NCBI GenBank assembly: GCA_045634085.1
Contig: JAZQZM010000027.1
Location: forward strand, 1-24,837
DNA: 24,837 bases
Direction of reading: 5' to 3'
Origin: HGM04593 sp045634085
GTDB lineage: Bacteria; Bacteroidota; Bacteroidia; Bacteroidales; Bacteroidaceae
Below the pieces are notes generated by a model. The model did no database searches, was not told the DNA's origin, and saw only the letters and a list, made by a program, of their open reading frames with translations. How positions within the stretch are numbered: the first letter of the stretch is position 1; each line of letters opens with the position of its first letter. Below are positions 1-8,811 of the stretch, in pieces. The translations under genes and the position numbers were made by a program.

Positions 1-12
1 CAATTCGGGTTT

Positions 13-249
13 TCAGATGCCATGCAGTGTCTGCTGTAGCAGTGCATTGATTTCGTCGTCGCCGTTTTCGCGTTCCTTGTTGAGTTTTACAAGGAAGTCG
101 GCTGTCGTCTTCAATGCCTGGTTGATTGTGCCCGGGTCCTCGCAGTCGTGCGTCAGTTTCTCAAGTCTCTGTATGAGCCTGTGGAAAAGGGCCAGGGTCT
201 CGTTGTGGACATCATCAATCGTTACTTCACCTTTTCTTCTTTTTACCAT
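13..249 (-). CDS. Small hypothetical protein at the left edge of the phage block
   Basis: This is a 78-aa reading frame of ordinary soluble composition: charged, mostly helical, no membrane segment, no motif I recognise. The ATG at 249 (MVKRRKGEV) is the only ATG start. The frame stays open up to a TTG at 423, which would give 136 aa, but the extra part is AT-rich and would overlap the start of the phage gene on the other strand, so the short form is preferred. The gene points away from the late operon that starts near 404, leaving about 150 bp for divergent control; no convincing TAnnTTTG box was seen there. A long plus-strand frame covers the same bases, but its translation there is Ser/Leu/Phe-rich antisense noise. 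It is probably a phage gene, function unknown. Confidence 0.5.
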   Translation of the reverse strand: MVKRRKGEVTIDDVHNETLALFHRLIQRLEKLTHDCEDPGTINQALKTTADFLVKLNKERENGDDEINALLQQTLHGI

Positions 250-403
250 AACATCATCTTTATTTGCGAAGATAGCGTCTCTTGCTGCTTTTGAGGTTGC
301 TGTTTTGACACTTTTGCCGTCTGGTGGCGATTCTGTCAATTCAGCAACCTTGTTCCTTGTGTGCGGTATTTCTTTTGCAGCAAAAAAAGTTATGAGTGCA
401 TCA

Positions 404-925
404 ATGTTTTTGACAGGGCTCAACGGTACGTTGGGGCTCTATTCGAGTGTGAAGGGAATGTTTGATTCCGCAAGTGAGGCTTCAAGACAGAAGAAACTGC
501 AGAAAATGGCTAAGGCCGAGGAGGATGGCTGGTACCGCAGGAACTATTACGGCAATTATCTTGAGAACACGGCATCGCGTGCGGCTATCAAGAGGGTTGA
601 GAACAGCCTGCGCCGGTTCAACGAGCAGAACCGTGCCCATGGTGTAATCAATGGCGCTACCCCCGAGAATGCCATGGCGCGCAGTGAACAGGGGCTACGT
701 TCCATGGAGAATGTGTTTACCAACCTTGCCGCAAACGAGGACGACCGCAAGATGCGTGTCGATGCCATGCACAGGCAGAACAAGCAGGCTTTGCTGGCGA
801 ACGAACTTGCCAATTCACGGACTGATGAGAAAGTCTCGGCCGGTATTGCCCAGGGTGGGCTGAATCTGCTACAGAATGCTCTGCTTGGCGTGGAGTGGGG
901 CAAGGAGAAGCATGACGGCAAATAA
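404..925 (+). CDS. Phage ejection/internal virion-like protein
   Basis: This 173-aa protein has a short hydrophobic, glycine-containing start (about residues 1-18). A long helical region follows that is rich in Arg, Gln, Asn and Ala, with patterns such as RQKKLQKMAK, WYRRNYYGNYLENTASRAA and NEQNRAHGVING. This composition is familiar from a widespread Bacteroidetes phage virion protein whose members start with a glycine-rich segment and continue as an Ala/Gln/Arg coiled region, comparable in style to the ejection proteins of podoviruses. The frame is open far upstream to position 17, but that part is antisense to the 13-249 gene. Starts at 392 or 404 fit the expected hydrophobic N-terminus, and 458 is also possible. 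It is the first gene of the late operon and ends 18 bp before the next. The virion role is inferred from family resemblance and from the downstream portal gene. Confidence 0.6.
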   Translation: MFLTGLNGTLGLYSSVKGMFDSASEASRQKKLQKMAKAEEDGWYRRNYYGNYLENTASRAAIKRVENSLRRFNEQNRAHGVINGATPENAMARSEQGLRSMENVFTNLAANEDDRKMRVDAMHRQNKQALLANELANSRTDEKVSAGIAQGGLNLLQNALLGVEWGKEKHDGK

Positions 926-943
926 TCTTTAGACATTACCGCT

Positions 944-1390
944 ATGGAGAACATGATTGACTATGATGATTTGAAGGAACGCCTTGACAAGGCGCGCGAT
1001 GCCGAGGAGAAACGCTTCAACGAGGCCAAGCGACAGCGCAACTTGGCTGCATTTGTGGATTTCGCTTCCAACCTTCTCTCCTTTGCTGCCTACAAGAAGG
1101 GAGCACGTTATTCCATCGGGACATCGCATCTTTCCAAGCAGCAGCCTTTGTACTTGCAGGCCAAGGCCGGATATGACAGGGCAATGAACGATTACAACGG
1201 GAAGATTGCCGAGCTCAATCTATTCAAGAGTGCAAAGGCGGGCAAAGGAAATGTAAATGCAGCCTTGCGCCCGATAGCTTTTGTAGGTAACGGCACGCGT
1301 GGGCAGGCGAGACCATTGACAGCGGGCACTTTCGAACGTGCCATTAAGGATTTCAAAAGTACGTATAACAGAAAAAACTATAGCTTATGA
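944..1390 (+). CDS. Conserved-type phage hypothetical protein (148 aa)
   Basis: The protein has an N-terminal charged helix (about residues 5-35, ERLDKARDAEEKRFNEAKRQ), then a more hydrophobic stretch (FVDFASNLLSFAAY, about 37-50), a second helical part and a basic tail. The pattern of a charged coiled N-terminus followed by an Ala/Leu patch is common in small late proteins of Bacteroidetes phages that lie beside the ejection-like gene. No enzymatic motif was seen. Its TGA stop overlaps the next gene's ATG (ATGA), so translation of the two is probably coupled. The ATG at 944 was chosen because it gives the full frame after the previous stop; an ATG at 953 is possible. It is most likely a virion or assembly component; function unknown. 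Confidence 0.6.
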   Translation: MENMIDYDDLKERLDKARDAEEKRFNEAKRQRNLAAFVDFASNLLSFAAYKKGARYSIGTSHLSKQQPLYLQAKAGYDRAMNDYNGKIAELNLFKSAKAGKGNVNAALRPIAFVGNGTRGQARPLTAGTFERAIKDFKSTYNRKNYSL

Positions 1391-1947
1391 ATTTGTTTGA
1401 CAACAGAGATTTAGGAAACATCTCATTTCAGGCGCCCATGTCCGGTGTCGACGATGATGTGAAACAGGATTTCCAATCAAAAAAGGAGTCCTCAGACGAT
1501 GAACTGTTTGGAGAGTTGGCCAAAGGTTACGGCAGCTTTTCAAAGGAGATAAACCCTGAGGTGCGTGCCGGTGCCATGGCCGATGTTGCCGGTGTTAAAT
1601 TGCGCCTGCAAAGGTATGGCACTGAAACTCCTGATGAAGATGGGGTAAGCCAGCGCTTCAAGAGCACATTTCATGACATTGTTGCTCCCAAGCAGACACC
1701 GGAACGCCGCATGAGACAGTATGCGCAAAGTGATGCTGCGCTTGATGCTGTTCTTGACGATGATTTTTCCAAGGATATGAAGCAGAGGCTCGACAAAAAC
1801 CGTCAGGCTTCACAAAATGAGATTAACAGTGATTATATACGTAACACATCGGTTGTCGGTGCCAATCCCGAAATGACTTTCAATATCTCATTGAAGGCTC
1901 ACGACCCGTTAAAGGATGTCGAGAAGACAATTGTTGAAACTGACTGA
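1387..1947 (+). CDS. Phage hypothetical protein (186 aa)
   Basis: This is an acidic, low-complexity-leaning soluble protein with many Asp, Glu, Lys and Ser residues and no membrane segment, signal peptide or recognisable domain. Its start overlaps the preceding stop in an ATGA junction, and its last 32 bases overlap the start of the giant polyvalent gene, so it lies inside a translationally coupled late operon. Its position between the ejection-like protein and the polyvalent protein suggests a virion-associated or assembly role, but nothing in the sequence proves that. Composition matches its neighbours. Confidence 0.6.
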   Translation: MNLFDNRDLGNISFQAPMSGVDDDVKQDFQSKKESSDDELFGELAKGYGSFSKEINPEVRAGAMADVAGVKLRLQRYGTETPDEDGVSQRFKSTFHDIVAPKQTPERRMRQYAQSDAALDAVLDDDFSKDMKQRLDKNRQASQNEINSDYIRNTSVVGANPEMTFNISLKAHDPLKDVEKTIVETD

Positions 1948-4900
1948 GAACCTTGCTCCCATTGTGAAGCATGGAGGATATGACATGCAGGAGTATGTCA
2001 ACGAACGTGCTGTGCCTGCAATGTATGAGAAACTGCTCGACGAAATTATAGAAGAGGAAGTCCCGAAGAGCAGTGCCGAGTATATCCTTAGGTCATCACT
2101 TGGCAACTCATTGACAGGAAAGGCTGCTCTCTTGGGCAAAAACCTCTTGACAGGCAACATTGCCGATACTCAGTTGCAGAGTGAGGCTCTTGGCCGCTAT
2201 AATCCCGGTTTCTTTGAAGATGTGTTGTCCGGTGTGGGCTCTTTGCTGGTGGACGGTCCGGTGTTCTCGTCAATGGGCTCAGTTGGTATGCATGCAATGG
2301 GGAAGGTTACAGGCTTGCTTACCAAAAGACTGTCTACGAGGATTCTGGCAAGCAAACTTGGCGAGGGTATGACAACGGCCACAGCCACACAACTTGCCGA
2401 GAGGCTCATTACCCGAAAACTAGCGCACAAGATTCTTGTGAGTTCGGGCACGCAGGGCATCACTTTGGGTGGCTATGATGCAATGAACAGTGTTGTCGAT
2501 GACCTTCTTGCGCAGAACGATGTCAGTATGGGCAAGGCTGCCGGTTCATTCGGCAAGGGATTGCTCACCGGTGCTGTCCTTGGTGCCGTGGGTACACCTT
2601 TGCGTGAATCGGCCAAGGGACTTACCGGTGCAAAGAAGATGCTTGCCTCGTCGGGGGTGCTCAGTGCCGAGTCGGCCATCTTCACCGCCGGTACGGAAAT
2701 CGAAAAACTGAAGCATGACATTGACATTGCACCGATAGACCTTATGGAGGACTTTGCCAAGAGTACAGCAACGTTAATCCTTATGAAAATGGCGCATTGG
2801 CGTCCTAAGGGGGCTGATATCAAACTCGATGCCAAAGGCAAGCTCAAGGAGGGGTTTGCTCTTTCAAATTCTGAAAAGGCCGAGCTCAGGGAGCTTAATG
2901 TGAACCCCGAACAGCTCATGGCAGCAATAGAAGCCGAACTTAAACTGCCTTCATTCGGCGGCGAAAGGGCGCGTTTCATAAAGGAGGCCTACAGTAAGCT
3001 GATGACCGACGAAAGACTCTCTGCATCGGCAAAATCAAAACTTCTGTTCCTTGTGGACAACAGGATAACAACGACTCCGCCCTTGGCGTTTGACTTTGAT
3101 GTAAAGCAGAGAGACGACAACAAGTGGAACGTCATTACATATAATCCTGCGGGTAAAGTAGTGTCGGATGAACTCTTTGACCATGCGGGTAATGCCAGGA
3201 GCTATATGATGGTGAACCGTGCCATGATAAGGCGTAACAGAATCGTGCTTTTTGAAACCGAACTTACCGGGGGATTCCGTTCCGAGAACTTCCTGCGCCA
3301 GGCAGGCCTGTATGCAAGGGAGAAGAACAGGAACATTGATGACATTGCAGTTGCTATCTACAAGAAGTGTACCGGCGAGGAACTTGCACCGGGTGAAAAG
3401 GTAATTGTTGATGAGATTCTTGAACGTGCATCATATGAGGAAGCCGGGATGGTTCAGATGCTTTACGATGTGCGTCGCAAGATTGAGAAACGTCACGGGC
3501 TTGACGAGGGCAGTATGATGTTGGCCATTAACAAGCATTTCTACAACCTTACCGAAAAGCAGAACAATGCTCTCGATGAATATGAAAAGGTGGTGCGCGA
3601 CGAGGTCGACCGCCTTAAAAAGGGCACCGAAAGGAGGCGCGCAGTGCGTCTGCTCAAGGAAGGGCTCACTAGCGAGTATTTCGGCATGAGCAACGAGGAG
3701 GTCAAGGAACGTGAGATTGAGGATTACCACAATTGGGTTGCAGAACGCGATGCCGACAGAGTGGGATTGAAGCAGGAGTCATATACGCCCGGCCCTCCAC
3801 GTCTCATGTATATTCCGCCCGAAGATAACTCGGGCTATGTGTGGAGCTTTGGCGAGGCAAAGAATACCAAGGAGGACATTGCAGCCTACAGCAAGCGTGC
3901 CGATGAAATGGGTAAGAGATTGGGCGTGAAACTGAATTACATCTTTGACGAACGTGAGATTGTACGACCCGATCCCGAGGATTACAGGGCTGTCGTCGAG
4001 TACAACAACCAGATTGTTGCAAGCGGTTGGCTAAACAAAGAGAAGGTATTTATCAACCTGCCCAATGCAAAGAACATGCAGGATCTGGAGAAGACCGTAC
4101 TGCACGAGGTTGTCGGGCACAAGGGACTTTTGAATGTCTTTGGCGAGCATCTTTATGACTTTATGGAGGATGTCTTCAGGAAAGCTTCTCCCGAGGTTCT
4201 TCGCGGTATAAACAAAATCAAGCACAAGTATAAGAGTGTGGACAACTATACTCTTATAGAGGAGTATCTTGCCTACCTTGCCGAGAGTGTGAGCCTGGAA
4301 CCAGCAGAACGTTCATTGTATGTGAAGGTCAAGGACTACATCAAGAGTCTTCTCATAAGGATGAACCTTTATACAGGCAGCAACCGTCAGATAAGTGAGG
4401 CCGAACTCATACGCATCATGCAGCGCCATTGCGAGTACATGCAGCGTGGCGTGGCTCCGCAGGAGTATATCAAGGAGGTGTTCGGCGATTTCAAGTCGGC
4501 TCACTTCAACGAGAATACCTATCACAACCGTGCCGAGTTCAACAAGGGTATAAAGAGTGCAATTGAGAAAGGCAAGCTGCTCTCATCAACCCCTAAACCG
4601 TTCAGGAAGACCAAGGAACTCATGTATTACGATTTGATGTCACCCGAACAGCAGAAGGCGATACGTGAGAAGTACGGTGTTGTTGATGATGAGGCGCAGA
4701 ATCAAGGCGGGGAGAACGTCCATAGGATGGCTGAGTCTTCATCTGAAAATCCGTGGGATAAAAAAACAACCTTCAGCGAGAGGAGCGGTGTGATTCCAGG
4801 CAACTCATCATCTGAAGGTCTACTTCATGGAAGCAGCGGACACCTAAGCCGTTATTCACTTGCTACACAAGAAGATGTTGCAAAGTTAACAAAGAATAGT

Positions 4901-6781
4901 GAAATAACACTAAAAACGGCTATAAAAAAGATTAATCAAGGTGGATTCTCAACTTTGAAAACTGTTGAAGATGCTGTTCGCAAAATTGGGGAGAGCCTAA
5001 AACTGGTGAAATCTAAAAGTTCTCAATCTTTTTATGGGGATTTCTACGAAGGCGATATTGTAACAAACGATGGAAATTCTCTGCATTTACGTATTTCAAC
5101 TCATCCTGCAACCGGTGATAGAATGGGAAATTACTCAGCCGATGATAAAATAAGTATTGTGGTTTACAAAAATGGTGAACACATAAGCAGAGACAAACAT
5201 AATGGATATTCTGAATATGTATATTACCCCAATGAGGTTCCGCTGAACGATGCTGCGAATGCTATTCTTGAGGGTGTTGTCAATCTTATTAAGAACGGTG
5301 AATATGTAGACAAGACAGGAAAAGCACTTAGAATTGATTATCCCTATTACCAAGATGGTAAGTTGTATTATCGTTTGCCTGATGGAGTGGATAAAAAAAC
5401 AACCTCCAGCGAGAGGGGCGGTGCGATTCCAGGCAACCCATCATCTGAAGGTCTACTTCGAGTAAGCAACGAGCACCTAAGCCGTTATGCGCTAACTTCC
5501 CAAGAAGATGTTGCAAAGTTACAGCATGGAATGGCTGATTCCAAGGAAAATGTGTTAAAACATGTTGAAACAGCCGGCGGGTATATGCCTGATTTGGGTA
5601 CCGGCAGTAACATCAGATACCGCTTGCCCGATGAAGAACAGCGCGCACACATGTGGAACGAAAGGCGTGACCCTGAAAGTGAAGCGGCCGGGCGTGTTAC
5701 ACGCAATGGGAGTGTTGAGCAAGTGCCAGTGCTTGAGGACCCGTTCTACAGGTCACTCAGGGCCAACTCGCCTACCTACTCTTATGTCTACGAACACCTG
5801 CGTAAGTTGCCGTTGGAGAAGTGGGGTACCCATGACCATGAACTATGGAATACACTTGTAGGTATGGCCGAAGGTGGTGCAGTGAAGTTTGTCCTCAAGG
5901 ATATTGTAACCGACAGGAAATTCCTTGTCGATTACCCGGAACTTGCAATGGTGCCGGTATCGGTAGAGAAGGACCTGCCAATGCCGGTCATGTATGACAA
6001 GGCGCGAAACAGGATTCTTCTCGACAGGAGAGTCTACCTATATCCGCAGTCGAAATTCTACATCGATGGCGCTTTGAGGAGTGTGGCACGCGACTTTGAG
6101 GAACGCCGCAGTTCGGTCGAACGTCAGGTAAACGAGTTCAACTCCGGTTTCAGGAAAAGGTACGACGATGCTGTGGCCTTTGCCGGCAAGATTGCCAAGA
6201 TGCGTGAATTCATTCCCGGTTTCGATGAAAGCAATGGCATTGCCGAGGCTTACATGAATGAGTTTGGATTCATGCCCGATGAGTTCATGAGGCGTTTCCC
6301 CACAATGGACGACTACCTGCTTTACAGGGTGACCCGTGGCATGAACGGGCTCATGGATGAAAGCCTTACTCCTGAGCAGCGCATGGAGAAAGAGAAGATG
6401 CTTGAGAAGAAAATCACCAGGCACCGTAAGTTCTTCTGGGGGCCTATAGAGATAATTATGGATGCAGCAGGGAACGGCTCAGACGAAGGTCCATTGCGAG
6501 TTGCAACTGCAAAGGATAGGGAGAACAGTGGACTGCCACGTAGCGGGCTCGACAGGAGTGAGAGTGAAGCTCTTTTCATGAAGTACTTCCCGGGGGTGTT
6601 CAGGTATTTCAATATTCCTGACCCTACAATCAGGCGCGACCCCACCGGCTGGGAGGAGTACAAGCGCATAAGGAATGCCCGCAAGAAAGCCGAGAAGGAG
6701 AAACTTATGCGAGAAGAGGAGAGGCGAAGGGCCGAGGAGGAGGAACGTGAACGTGAGAGACGAAGGCTTGAAATGAACTGA
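1916..6781 (+). CDS. Giant phage polyvalent protein (1621 aa)
   Basis: Parts in order: a short N-terminal helical region; about residues 65-260, which are rich in Gly, Ala, Ser and Leu with amphipathic or membrane-active character, as in DNA-ejection proteins; a long charged helical middle; and a segment with HEVVGH at about 730-735, a motif seen in phage polyvalent proteins. The two His are five apart, so this is not the canonical HExxH zinc site. A 44-residue segment at about 948-991 is repeated at 1159-1202. The chain ends in a highly charged Glu/Arg coiled coil (about 1590-1621). Very large multi-domain proteins that travel in the virion or assist entry are known from Bacteroidetes phages; that role is inferred here. 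The start at 1916 lies inside the previous gene. A 4-bp gap separates its stop from the portal gene. No frameshift was seen along its length. Confidence 0.75.
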   Translation: MSRRQLLKLTENLAPIVKHGGYDMQEYVNERAVPAMYEKLLDEIIEEEVPKSSAEYILRSSLGNSLTGKAALLGKNLLTGNIADTQLQSEALGRYNPGFFEDVLSGVGSLLVDGPVFSSMGSVGMHAMGKVTGLLTKRLSTRILASKLGEGMTTATATQLAERLITRKLAHKILVSSGTQGITLGGYDAMNSVVDDLLAQNDVSMGKAAGSFGKGLLTGAVLGAVGTPLRESAKGLTGAKKMLASSGVLSAESAIFTAGTEIEKLKHDIDIAPIDLMEDFAKSTATLILMKMAHWRPKGADIKLDAKGKLKEGFALSNSEKAELRELNVNPEQLMAAIEAELKLPSFGGERARFIKEAYSKLMTDERLSASAKSKLLFLVDNRITTTPPLAFDFDVKQRDDNKWNVITYNPAGKVVSDELFDHAGNARSYMMVNRAMIRRNRIVLFETELTGGFRSENFLRQAGLYAREKNRNIDDIAVAIYKKCTGEELAPGEKVIVDEILERASYEEAGMVQMLYDVRRKIEKRHGLDEGSMMLAINKHFYNLTEKQNNALDEYEKVVRDEVDRLKKGTERRRAVRLLKEGLTSEYFGMSNEEVKEREIEDYHNWVAERDADRVGLKQESYTPGPPRLMYIPPEDNSGYVWSFGEAKNTKEDIAAYSKRADEMGKRLGVKLNYIFDEREIVRPDPEDYRAVVEYNNQIVASGWLNKEKVFINLPNAKNMQDLEKTVLHEVVGHKGLLNVFGEHLYDFMEDVFRKASPEVLRGINKIKHKYKSVDNYTLIEEYLAYLAESVSLEPAERSLYVKVKDYIKSLLIRMNLYTGSNRQISEAELIRIMQRHCEYMQRGVAPQEYIKEVFGDFKSAHFNENTYHNRAEFNKGIKSAIEKGKLLSSTPKPFRKTKELMYYDLMSPEQQKAIREKYGVVDDEAQNQGGENVHRMAESSSENPWDKKTTFSERSGVIPGNSSSEGLLHGSSGHLSRYSLATQEDVAKLTKNSEITLKTAIKKINQGGFSTLKTVEDAVRKIGESLKLVKSKSSQSFYGDFYEGDIVTNDGNSLHLRISTHPATGDRMGNYSADDKISIVVYKNGEHISRDKHNGYSEYVYYPNEVPLNDAANAILEGVVNLIKNGEYVDKTGKALRIDYPYYQDGKLYYRLPDGVDKKTTSSERGGAIPGNPSSEGLLRVSNEHLSRYALTSQEDVAKLQHGMADSKENVLKHVETAGGYMPDLGTGSNIRYRLPDEEQRAHMWNERRDPESEAAGRVTRNGSVEQVPVLEDPFYRSLRANSPTYSYVYEHLRKLPLEKWGTHDHELWNTLVGMAEGGAVKFVLKDIVTDRKFLVDYPELAMVPVSVEKDLPMPVMYDKARNRILLDRRVYLYPQSKFYIDGALRSVARDFEERRSSVERQVNEFNSGFRKRYDDAVAFAGKIAKMREFIPGFDESNGIAEAYMNEFGFMPDEFMRRFPTMDDYLLYRVTRGMNGLMDESLTPEQRMEKEKMLEKKITRHRKFFWGPIEIIMDAAGNGSDEGPLRVATAKDRENSGLPRSGLDRSESEALFMKYFPGVFRYFNIPDPTIRRDPTGWEEYKRIRNARKKAEKEKLMREEERRRAEEEERERERRRLEMN
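4757..4888 (+). repeat. First copy of an in-frame 132-bp direct repeat
   Basis: This copy encodes residues 948-991 of the polyvalent protein. It shares with the second copy (5390-5521) the same length and reading frame and a clearly similar sequence, including the DKKTT start, the PGN and SSEGLL cores, HLSRY and the QEDVAKL end. Differences are scattered substitutions with no indels. Confidence 0.85.
4889..5389 (+). other. AT-rich domain cassette between the two repeats
   Basis: This stretch encodes about 167 residues (992-1158) of the polyvalent protein. By eye it is much richer in A and T than the flanking coding sequence, with runs of AAA and lysine, asparagine and isoleucine codons. The protein reads as a compact alpha/beta domain ending in YYRLPD, a short motif that also occurs just after the second repeat. 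The flanking repeats and the base shift suggest acquisition or exchange as a unit. The domain resembles the small domains shuffled within large polyvalent proteins, but I cannot name it. Confidence 0.6.
5390..5521 (+). repeat. Second copy of the in-frame 132-bp direct repeat
   Basis: This copy encodes residues 1159-1202 of the polyvalent protein and is paired with 4757-4888. After it the protein resumes the base composition of the rest of the gene and reaches a second YRLPD motif about 30 residues later. Confidence 0.85.
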
Positions 6782-6785
6782 TTAA

Positions 6786-8741
6786 ATGAGTGTAAGAATG
6801 AATAAGTTTTTAGACAAGAGGGTGAAGGCAAAGAGCAATGCTTGCACACCGCGCCCCGTGAGCAGCAACAGTGCAGCCACGGAGTTCCTCAGCGAGTGTG
6901 CCGCATGCTGGAATGCCCTTGATGAGGCACGGCGCAAATTGCGTCGTAGCCTCATGTACAGCTATGGCGACCAATGGGGCGACTATGTTACCGACCCTGA
7001 CACCCTTGCACAGATAACCGAGGGGGAACTCATAAAAAAGAACGGCAAGGTGCCGCTGAAGAACAATATGATTGCGCCCATACTTGGCAACATCGACGGA
7101 CAGTTGCGCCAGAACCTCATGCGTCCGGTGTGCGTCGCACGCGACCAGGGTGAGAACAAGGTGGGCGAGATGATGTCTGTTGCCATAGAGTATGTACACG
7201 ACATCAATGAGATGGAGGAGGTTGATGCCGACTGCATGCGTATGCTGCTCAATGGCGGCATGACGGCGCAGAGGGTAGAGTATGGCGTGAACCCGTCGAA
7301 CGGTCGTCGCGACGTGTGGATATATCCTGTAAACCCTTCGCGCCTCTTCTTCAATACCAATATTGAGGATGTGCGCATGTGGGGACTTACCTGCATTGGT
7401 GAACTGTTTGACCTTCCGCTTGACGATGTGCTTGCTCACTTCGGTACCACATCGCAGGAGAAACAGCGCATCAAGGATATATATGGTGGCGCATCGCAGT
7501 CGGTACTTTCCGGGAGTAGGGCAATGCAGGGCGACGAGTCGAGGAACCTCTCGTTCTACTCGCCGTCGCACAGTAACCTGTGTCGTGTGATACTTGGTTG
7601 GAGACTCGAGTCGCGTGACTCATATCGCTGGAGTGACAGCAGCAATGGAACATGGGGATATCTGCCATACAATGACGCAAGCAAGGCGATGCTTGATGCT
7701 GAGAACCGGCGCCGCATTGACGAGGGCTCTGCCAAGGGGCTTGACGAGGATGCCTTGCTGCTCATCGAGTATGAGTATGCTACCGAACGCTATTGGTACT
7801 ACCGTTACATGACTCCTTATGGCGATGTGTTGCAGGAGGGGCGCAGCCCCTATTGGCATGGCGAGCACAATTACGTACTGCATCTTTTCCCTTTGATTCA
7901 AGGGCGCCTGGGCAACTTTGTGGAACAGTTCATAGACCAGCAACGCGCCATCAACCGCACTGCAACCCTCATTGATTTTATTCGCGGGACATCGTCAAAG
8001 GGTGTACTTGTTGTCGACGATGAGGCTTTTGAGAGCATGTCGCGCGAGGAGGTCATTGATGAGTATGTACGCTACAATGGAGTGCTGTTCGTGAAACTTA
8101 AACCGGGGCAGAGCATTGACGGGGTAGTGCGCCAGTACAATAGCGGTGCAGCCGTTGCCGGGGACTTTGAACTGCTGAATCTGCAGTTGAGGCTCATCAA
8201 TGAGATTTCGGGTGTGAACTCCGCCATGCAGGGACAGGCACCCAAGGCTGGTACTCCGGCATCACTCTATGCGCAGCAGACACAGAATTCGTCGCTGAAT
8301 CTCAAAGGACTGTTCGACGGTTTCAGGAACTTCCGCCGTCGCAGGGATGTCAAGGTTATGAAGACCATACAGCAGTACTACGGCGAGACGCATTATATAG
8401 ACCTTGCCGGCAGCAATTACAGCGATGAGGCCAAGTGGTACAACCCCGACAAGGTGCAGAACTGTGAGTTCGACCTTACAATATCGGACGGATACAATAC
8501 ACCGGCCTATCAGTTCATTGCCAATGATTTTCTCATGGATCTTTTCCGTTCGAATGCTATAGATGTGAAGACTATGCTCGAGAACAGTTCCTATCCGTTT
8601 GCTACGAAGATTCTCGAGGCAATAAGGCGAAACGAACAGCAGGCCGCGCAGGGAGAATCCATGGAGGGTATTCCGCCCGAACTGCTGGCGCAACTGCCGA
8701 CCGAAAACAGCGAGGCGCAACCCGTGGGCGGAATTCTGTAG
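6786..8741 (+). CDS. Phage portal protein (P22-like type)
   Basis: This 651-aa protein has the sequence pattern of podovirus/P22-type portals. Its N-terminal part contains a Tyr-Gly-Asp-Gln segment (SYGDQWGDY, about residue 58) followed by NNMIAPILGNIDGQ. The middle holds alternating strands and helices (RLFFNTN, about 180). A C-terminal stem and crown region contains LQLRLINEISGVN and SLYAQQTQNSSLNL, and a Gln/Glu-rich tail follows. Portals form the dodecameric ring at the capsid vertex through which DNA is packaged and ejected. The length fits P22-like portals (about 600-750 aa). The gene starts 4 bp after the polyvalent gene and is the last of the operon, ending 34 bp before a palindrome. 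No terminase gene is adjacent, which is unusual because terL often precedes the portal. M5 at 6798 is an alternative start. Confidence 0.8.
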   Translation: MSVRMNKFLDKRVKAKSNACTPRPVSSNSAATEFLSECAACWNALDEARRKLRRSLMYSYGDQWGDYVTDPDTLAQITEGELIKKNGKVPLKNNMIAPILGNIDGQLRQNLMRPVCVARDQGENKVGEMMSVAIEYVHDINEMEEVDADCMRMLLNGGMTAQRVEYGVNPSNGRRDVWIYPVNPSRLFFNTNIEDVRMWGLTCIGELFDLPLDDVLAHFGTTSQEKQRIKDIYGGASQSVLSGSRAMQGDESRNLSFYSPSHSNLCRVILGWRLESRDSYRWSDSSNGTWGYLPYNDASKAMLDAENRRRIDEGSAKGLDEDALLLIEYEYATERYWYYRYMTPYGDVLQEGRSPYWHGEHNYVLHLFPLIQGRLGNFVEQFIDQQRAINRTATLIDFIRGTSSKGVLVVDDEAFESMSREEVIDEYVRYNGVLFVKLKPGQSIDGVVRQYNSGAAVAGDFELLNLQLRLINEISGVNSAMQGQAPKAGTPASLYAQQTQNSSLNLKGLFDGFRNFRRRRDVKVMKTIQQYYGETHYIDLAGSNYSDEAKWYNPDKVQNCEFDLTISDGYNTPAYQFIANDFLMDLFRSNAIDVKTMLENSSYPFATKILEAIRRNEQQAAQGESMEGIPPELLAQLPTENSEAQPVGGIL

Positions 8742-8775
8742 ACCGTGTTTGAGGGATGCTATATTTCTATTGAAA

Positions 8776-8807
8776 ATTCCGGCTGCAAGCGCGCTTGCAG
8801 CCGGAAT
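8776..8807. terminator. Perfect 32-bp palindrome, likely bidirectional terminator
   Basis: The two 16-base halves (first half ATTCCGGCTGCAAGCG) are exact reverse complements, giving a GC-rich stem of about 14 bp around a 4-nt loop. It lies 34 bp after the portal stop and 4 bp beyond the stop of the converging winged-helix gene, so it can end both transcripts. T-runs are weak on both sides. Confidence 0.7.
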
Positions 8808-8811
8808 CATC

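Noticed and set aside
17..403. N-terminal half of a 302-aa plus-strand frame
   Set aside because: The translation is Ser/Leu/Phe-rich antisense of the minus-strand gene; only the part after about 392-404 looks like protein.
6810..7571. 253-aa minus-strand frame inside the portal gene
   Set aside because: It is His/Cys/Val-rich, typical of antisense to a strongly coding gene, and has no sensible domain.
8776..8807. Palindrome read as a phage attachment core
   Set aside because: No second copy is in the window, and a terminator shared by two converging genes explains it.
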